From NCBI GenBank assembly GCA_026874595.1, contig CM049311.1, positions 60,266,453 through 60,330,452 of the forward strand: 64,000 nt of DNA, given 5' to 3'. The translations under genes were made by a program, and so were the position numbers. The notes under the pieces were generated by a model that worked only from the letters and a program-made list of their open reading frames with translations, ran no database searches and was not told the DNA's origin. This document shows positions 57,875-64,000 of the stretch, one piece after another; within the stretch, counting starts at the first letter, position 1; each line of letters starts with the position of its first letter. The stretch is from Sipunculus nudus (taxonomy: Eukaryota; Annelida; Sipuncula; Golfingiida; Sipunculidae).

Positions 57875-58067
57875 ACATTGGAGTTTCATGGTGTTATGCG
57901 ATTCTTTTATCAAGATGATGGATCAAAGGTTGCCACTAAATGTATCCGGGTGGCCAGCTCAGCCACCACAAGAGATGTCCTCAACACCCTGGTGGAGAAA
58001 TTCAGGCCTGACATGAGAATGCTGTCCATGCCAATATATTCACTGTATGAGGTCCATGTCAATGGAG
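57875..58067 (+). CDS. AFDN: Afadin coding exon 2 (Ras-association domain 1)
   Basis: The acceptor TTTTTTTCAG precedes ACA TTG GAG. 64 codons plus one base run TLEFHGVMRFFYQDDGSK, then KCIRVASSATTRDVLNTL, FRPDMRMLSMPIYSLYEVHV and NG, ending at donor GGAG|gttggt. This is the ubiquitin-like beta-grasp of the first RA domain, which contacts the switch region of Ras/Rap. The basic KCIRV strand and the FRPDMRML helix are highly conserved in afadins. Confidence 0.97.
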
Positions 58068-61000
58068 GTTGGTATAGTATTCCTTGTCATTTATTCTGTA
58101 CCAGGGCTTTCCATAAAGAAAGGACCAAACAGCATTTAATAAACTCGAAATAGATAGGGTCATCATGTACACTTCTAGATAGTGTTATGAGAGCACATGC
58201 CTCCACCAAATACAGTGATCCTTTATAGTTCCATATTATTGCACCAGATGTCAGTAGTGGTGGCATTTTTTAACAGACATACAAGAAAGCATCTTGCATA
58301 CTTTCTTGCACAAACAGAATGAAATGAATCAATTCTTTTTCCATATCCTAAATGGTTTAATCTACCTGCTGTTTAATTTAAATACAAGTTTCCTTAAACC
58401 AAAATGGTTTGTGTATATATACAAACATTCAGGTAGAAAACAGAAAGAAGGACAGATCTTCATTGTTAAAAGTGTAACCATCTCAAGGTTTTGTTGATTT
58501 TTTTTTTTTTATAAATACACAGGTTAGCCTGTGATCATATACAAATACCAGACATAACATCAAATATGGTTTTTACTTAAGTCATCAAAAGCATCACTAA
58601 AGAACACAGAATAAAAAAAGTTTACATGTAGTATAATGTGTTGACTGTAACTGGAAGCCAGTACCAAATGATAGGAAACTATGTCTGTGTGACTGGTTGT
58701 TTAGTCTGTAGTTGCTGGGATCTTACATTAGGGCAGTGCTGCAGGTGTGTTGGATGAAGGTGGTCCTCCAAGCTGTAGACAGCCAGCAACAAACATACTC
58801 CAGTCTGTCTGATATCCCAGTAACACCCCACAGTAGAAATAGGTTAGACTGCATACCTCAAGCCTGAACCAGCCCTGCCACCAACTCTCTACTAATTACA
58901 CTCCTACCACCTGTCTCTATATATGTGTCCCTTAAGATTAAGCTAAGCTGACTGTTTTTGGATTGAGCTGTAGCTGTTACCCTTGGTCCATCAGTCATAC
59001 AGATAGTCATCACATGGTTAGTTTTAGAGTGTCAGAGCCACAAGCATGTTATTTTACAAACCATGCACTTCCAGGCAGCTTCTATACCAAACATGATAGT
59101 AAACACCACATTTATTAAAGTTAACTTAGGCCAAAAAAAATAAAAGGTATTGTTCCCAGGCACCGCCCGCATCAATTTTTACTCCCCGCATCAAAAATTT
59201 TTATTTTGATTTTTATCTTTCAGAAAGATAAATAATACCATTTATGTAGTGCTTTTACCTGTTTAGCAAAAAAATGTTATTTTCATGCTTTTCCCTGATC
59301 ATATGACATTTTTTTTTAAACATTCAAATAAAGGTCAAAAATAAAATACTGCCCGCCCGCACTGATTTCTGATAAAAAGTGCCTGTGAACCATACCTTTA
59401 ATTTTTTTTGGCCTTAAGCAGATTTTGCACTCAAAGTATGTAACAAATTATTAAGATCTGCCTTATATCATCAAGTCATCAATCCAGAATCACCCAAAAT
59501 TTACAAGTATGGACACATTTCACATACCTGATTTACTCAGTATGATGCAAATTAAAGATATTACAGAACTGAGCACACAGTCTTAGGTCATTCATTGCTC
59601 ATATCAATTCAGGATTTATACACTTATGTGGCTGTGTCCTTTGATCGGACTTAAGTGTGTGTTTCTCATTAGGTCACTCTTATATTATATGCTGGGAATC
59701 ACGTGCCTGATATCCAGTTCCAAGACAGCCATGAAAATGCAGAGGATGGTTGGGGGGGGGGATAGGGGGGTTTCGGGGAGAAGGATGTTGGTAGCACTGA
59801 TTATCTGTAATCCTCAGTGAGGTCTAGCAGATGGACATAATGTAAACAGATAAACCCCACAGTAACACCTGTCAGAACAAGTGCTCTGTATCATCATCCT
59901 GACCGTGGACTCCTAATAATAAGCTAATACCACAGCTCGGCACTTTTAAATCTCTCATAGTTTCAGTCTCAAACCCTTGATTTAAATCCTGAATTCCATT
60001 AGACTGAACAGTTTATAATTAATAGAAACTTGTTTGCAGGATATCTCTGTATACATGTATATAGCTTGGGTAACTTTCTCTTGTAATTCACTAGTTTAAT
60101 TTATCATCCTTCTCAAATATAATGTGGATGATAATATAAATTTTATTGAATCAAGATGCATAAGGTCTGGTGTAACAGGAACTCTTGTGAATCATGTAAC
60201 ATAGATCAATGAACTTCTTTGTAGCTTGCAGACCTACAAGTAAACAGCAGGGTTCCAAGCATCTGTTTTCACTTCCCCAACACCATACATGTACTTACTA
60301 GGACCATTAGAGGGTCACACAAACAGCTCAAGTGAACCAGTCGTGTTAAACACTTTGGTGGCCCTTCATGTGGCCTCCCATCCTTTTTATAGACTACAAG
60401 ATTAATAGATACCAGTTGGAATGGGTGCACATGAGAGGAAAACATTGTTTGAGCAACAGGTTGAACATAGCTATCAGCTCTACAATGAACACCATTGGAA
60501 TTGTCTGGAAATGTTAATAAATAAATGATGCTTTATTATTAAGAAAATAACCTTAACTGTTCACAGTTACTATGTACTATAATTTTGCTATTTAAAGACC
60601 AGTTACTGCAAGACTTACAAACTACAGGGAAAGCAGCATTTTCTCATTGAGACTACGAAGAATATATATTGTGCTAAATAAGAATATGATATGTTCACAT
60701 GTCATTCAGTTACATAAGAGATATAAATCTTTTCAATTCTTTTAGAGCATCACTTCATTGTTTTGGATTTTCAAGATGTGTAAACAAGTTGAAGTTAAGT
60801 CAGTATTGATACACATCTGTGTGCTTATATTTTTTCAACTTTCCTTGTGATGAAAACTTTACACATGAAACAGGTGTTGATTGCCTCTGTTTCTAAGCTA
60901 GATTGATATGCCCTCATTGAAATTCCAAATTGATTTAACCTGAAGAAATTCTAAAACCCTTAAAATAATACATCACAGAAGCTTCTGTCATAGGAAGGTT

Positions 61001-61373
61001 TTAAAGCTGGAGACAGTGAATAGTCATCCAAAAATGAGAGGTGGTACTTGTTTAATTTCTATCAAGGAGGGAAAGTGTGACAAAAATCTATATACATACA
61101 CTTTATTTTCTTGTTAAATGCTATTGGAGATTTTTTAATTGAAAAGAGAATTGCTTAATATGGATGCTAACTCAGATAACCCAGCATGCTTCATGGCAGA
61201 AACATAACCTTGCTTGTCTTTTTCAAAAGAACTATTGAATGCATTTATTGACCAGGCACTTTAATCTGAAACTATTTCCAAGTCCACCTGTTTCTAATAA
61301 TTTGGACATGCTTCTCAACATTGAAATCCAGATTTTTATAACTTAAATTGATGATGGTTGATGTATTTGACAG
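58068..61373 (+). other. Afadin intron 2
   Basis: A 3.3-kb intron containing the 285-bp MITE at 59129-59413 and otherwise unique AT-rich sequence with short G runs near 59752. Confidence 0.6.
59129..59413. mobile_element. 285-bp MITE, PIF/Harbinger-like
   Basis: Terminal inverted repeats of about 40 bp begin GGCCAAAAAAAATAAAAGG on the left. The right end inverted is the same with T for one A, continuing GTAT.GTTC.CAGGCAC. The 3-bp duplication is TTA (59126-59128 and 59414-59416). GCCCGC motifs lie just inside both ends. Same family as 36603-37424. Confidence 0.8.
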
Positions 61374-61486
61374 AGGAGAGAAAACTAGATGACCAAGAGA
61401 GACCACTGTATGTCCAGTTGAACTGGGGAATAGATGACCGGGAAGGCAGGTTCCTACTTAAACGAGAAGGTGACAAATCAGGAAAT
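61374..61486 (+). CDS. AFDN: Afadin coding exon 3 (end of RA1)
   Basis: The acceptor GTATTTGACAG precedes AGGAGAGAAAAC. With the one-base carry it encodes ERKLDDQERPLYVQLNWGID, then DREGRFLLKREGDKSGN, ending at the consensus donor AAT|gtaagt in phase 0. The QLNW...DREGRF block closes the first RA domain in afadins. Confidence 0.97.
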
Positions 61487-61524
61487 GTAAGTACAGATAG
61501 ACACAAAGTGTTCCTCCTTAACAT

Positions 61525-61690
61525 ACAGTGAAACCTGTCTGAAAGACCACTTGTCTGATAAGACCAGCACTCTGCAAAGACCACCCTTTGGTGAACAGAA
61601 AGCATTCACATTGGTAATAACTGACCTGTCTTTACATTGGTAATAACTGACCTGTCTCATAGGACCACCTGCAAATTCAGTTCAACTTTA
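61525..61690 (+). repeat. Short repeat of ACCTGTCT/GACCAC type
   Basis: Repeated steps such as GAAACCTGTCTGAAAGACCAC, CTTGTCTGATAAGACCAG, and a perfect direct pair of CATTGGTAATAACTGACCTG (about 61611 and 61637), then TCTCATAGGACCACCTG. It is non-coding and lies just inside intron 3. Confidence 0.65.
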
Positions 61691-62191
61691 GCCTAATAGT
61701 TGTCTTATTTCACAGATTTTACTGTATGTGACATTTCTGCCCTTATTTTTATGCCACTTGAAGACCTTGTAATGAAATGTTTTAATTTTTGTTTAAACAC
61801 TAATTCTTAAAATTTCAGTATTTAGTGCCCATTCAGTTGTGTTCGGGAATTTCAATTTAATTTGGTTTTTTTTTCTACTTTATTACATCACATATTAAGC
61901 GTAGACAGATTATAGACACCATGGAGTAAATTGTAAAAAAAAAAAGCTTTACTCATGGATGTTACATGGAAAACAAATGTTTTAAAGTTATATATGAAAG
62001 ATTGACATCAGGTTTGTTGTTCATGTAAATAAAAATAAAATAACAAAAGTATACCAAAACCATATTCAGCTGAGGTTTTGTTTTAATTTTACTTCATAAT
62101 TCAGAGACACATTATATATTCCCAAGTCCAACCAAACTCCAGGAAAAGTTGTATTATTTATGTGTATATATGTATTTTACTAAAATAAATA

Positions 62192-62931
62192 CTGTGGTTG
62201 GCTTGTTTTTTCGCTGTGGTTTCAAATTCGCGATTTCGCGGCAGTGGAAAAGCCGCAAAATTGAAACCACGCAGATATGAACCCTAGCTGTAATGGAAAA
62301 AATAGTCTCTGTAGACCAGGTCGCAATAATGTGCATTAGTGGAAAATAAATATAATCCAAATGACCATCATGTTGATCACAGCATGCAATGTATCCACAA
62401 TCTAGTTTATTGTAAAAAAAAAATGATTAGTTCTCACCAGCAGTTCTGCATGTATGATTCAATTTTTAAAATTGCGTGTAAGCTGTTTGCTTGAACTCTC
62501 CGCTTACGCATTGTTGGCTGACAGTCGATCTGATTATTCGCCGCTTAGAGTAACTCTGCTCTTTCTTCACGTTCGCGCACCGCTTCAGGGTAATGGCCCC
62601 TTCCGTAAACAACTTGTTATATCCATGGAACAATGTATCTATTATGTAATCTGAACATGATATGATCAGGGTAGAGAAGAGGGCCCTATTTATCTTGATA
62701 TGTAATGGCAAAGCTGTGAAACCAATGCCCCTTTGAAGCCGCATCGCCTGGTTCTGGCATTGACGGTCATTGTTGTTTGAGCAAAACAACTTTGTGAAAT
62801 AGAGAATTCATACCTATTTTAATGTTTATTAAAATATTTATATATGCCCCATTGCGAAAATAACACCCCGTGAAACTATGAAAAATTGCTTGAGTGCGAA
62901 AATTGTGCCCCGTGTATTGAGCCAACCACAG
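62192..62931. mobile_element. 740-bp MITE with TA duplication, Tc1/mariner-like
   Basis: Ends CTGTGGTTGGCT and its inverse AGCCAACCACAG are flanked by TA (62190-62191 and 62932-62933). The interior is CpG-rich (ATTCGCGATTTCGCGGC, CACGTTCGCGCACCGC) in contrast with the surrounding intron, and both sub-ends carry GCGAAAA/CGCAAAA strings. No transposase frame. The CpG content suggests a fairly recent insertion. Confidence 0.7.
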
Positions 62932-63213
62932 TATATGCCCATACAGTGTTAAAAAGGTCAAAGTTCTTTTAAGCTCTAGCAGCATAATCATTCAGCAGGG
63001 TTTTTACTGCACCTGCACTAACAAACTTTTTTATATATACATATGTAGGTCCTGCCATCCATTTAAAGCCCATATGGTCAAAACACATGTAAATAATTGT
63101 TTAGTTTAACTGTTATATCTTTGATTGTTTCCTCATTATATTTGTATATTTGTTGTGTATGTATACAGGTTATGATTTTGTATTAAAGTTGTTGTATAAT
63201 TTTCATCATGCAG

Positions 63214-63505
63214 CTGCACGGAATTGCTTTCAATGGAGGAACTGAAGCTGTGGGTGGTGGCTTCAAAAGAAAACTTTCAAAGAGAGAAAAGAAGGAGAAA
63301 AAGAAAAGAGAAAAAGAGGCCAAACTAAGAGGCAAAGAAAATAATCCTGATGCAGGGGTGGCAGAAAAATTATATAATGAACTTCCTGAGACGAGCTTCA
63401 CACGCAGTATATCCAACCCTGAGGCAGTAATGAGGAAACGCAGACAGTTAAAGCTGGAAAAGAAACTACAAGAATTCAAAAGTCGAGATGGTGGACCTGA
63501 TACAG
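63214..63505 (+). CDS. AFDN: Afadin coding exon 4 (basic linker before RA2)
   Basis: The acceptor TTCATCATGCAG precedes CTG CAC GGA. 97 codons plus one base include FKRKLSKREKKEKKKREKEA, then LYNELPETSFTRSISNPEAV and KLEKKLQEFKSRDGGPDTG, ending at donor ACAG|gtaact. The KKEKKEKKKREKE run, the LPETSFTR.ISNPE.VM block and the EKK.QEF segment are hallmarks of afadin between RA1 and RA2. The basic run may also act in membrane or nuclear targeting. Confidence 0.97.
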
Positions 63506-64000
63506 GTAACTTTTGACTCATATTGACCCATAGAAGACTCATGAAATTAATGTTGTGATTAACCATAATTGGAGGCATGACAGTCAGGGCCATTGTTTTA
63601 AAAATGTATCCAAAGGAGTTAAAGATTCAGGATTATACCTATTGCCTTGAGTCTAGATGAGACATCCTATTATAATTTGGGGATGAGAGTAGGGCACTGG
63701 CAGAGCATTACTCCAGCCTCAGTGTAAAATATACTGGTCTATTGGCCACAACAAAACTATGCGGGTAGATTCTCACCTTCCAACTTGACTACTTATCTGT
63801 TGCATTTCTGTGCCCTTGTCAAAGCCTGACCTCACAAAAATATAGAAACCACTAATGGAGGCTACCATTTTGCATATATACACTGAAACCCAAAAAATCC
63901 AGTGTCACATGTCAGAATCACCACTAGTTTCTCAACAATGAGGGCGGAGGATATCTAATATTAATGAATTGAGAAATTTTCTCTCGTTTCTTTAAATGTA
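63506..64000 (+). other. Start of afadin intron 4
   Basis: No further exon before the right edge. Unremarkable sequence. Confidence 0.6.

Larger units (their letters stand above)
46907..64000 (+). other. AFDN: Afadin gene (5' part), continues beyond the window
   Basis: Afadin (AF-6, MLLT4) is a large scaffold at adherens junctions. It binds Ras/Rap GTPases, nectins and F-actin. Four coding exons are present (105, 193, 113 and 292 nt, phases 0-0, 0-1, 1-0, 0-1), giving the first 234 residues: an N-terminal helix, the first Ras-association domain and a basic linker leading to the second. Later domains (second RA, FHA, DIL, PDZ) are outside the window. Introns are 10.9, 3.3 and 1.7 kb. Confidence 0.97.

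Overview
The window is metazoan nuclear DNA. Its genes are split by introns with GT..AG borders, and it carries long TA microsatellites, tRNA-derived SINE copies, MITE-like elements and a nearly intact Ty3-type retrotransposon. The two recognisable proteins and the style of the repeats suggest a lophotrochozoan, most likely a mollusc such as a bivalve. That species call is an inference.

Layout. (1) Minus strand, about 2.7-11.7 kb: the coding exons of a kinetochore protein of the SKA3 family. Six exons join in consistent phases. The N-terminal Ska coiled coil lies in exons 1-2, and a long Thr-Pro-rich tail lies in exons 4-6. The tail contains four tandem copies of a roughly 36-residue TPE-type module. 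Introns hold a 337-bp tandem array (7.3-9.3 kb), a SINE and a 22-bp minisatellite that directly follows the last recognised exon. (2) 11.7-30.2 kb: probable long 5' intron or leader region of the same unit. It contains a 155-bp tandem array studded with palindromic GGTCAnnnTGACC sites (19.0-20.5 kb). Directly beside the array is a recently inserted Ty3-type LTR retrotransposon (20570-25427) whose integrase catalytic Glu is replaced by Lys. (3) 30.2-46.7 kb: CpG-rich intergenic DNA. It holds two elements with 8-bp target duplications and terminal palindromes (464 bp and 2.67 kb, hAT-like), a Harbinger-like element with TWA duplications, a dead LINE reverse transcriptase and three candidate promoters. 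(4) 46.9 kb to the right edge, plus strand: the first four coding exons of afadin (AFDN/MLLT4). These cover the N-terminus, the first Ras-association domain and the basic linker, and the gene runs out of the window. Its promoter has E-box, forkhead, DR1 and NRF1-type sites.

The two host genes point away from each other (SKA3 leftward, afadin rightward) and share the intergenic block between them. By eye, both gene bodies are CpG-poor and the block between them is CpG-rich. This fits mosaic gene-body methylation and supports placing the SKA3 transcription start near 30.2-30.4 kb. The most notable observations are the repeated SKA3 tail, the repeat-borne nuclear-receptor palindromes, the palindromic-ended transposon pair and the integrase Glu-to-Lys change in a young element.
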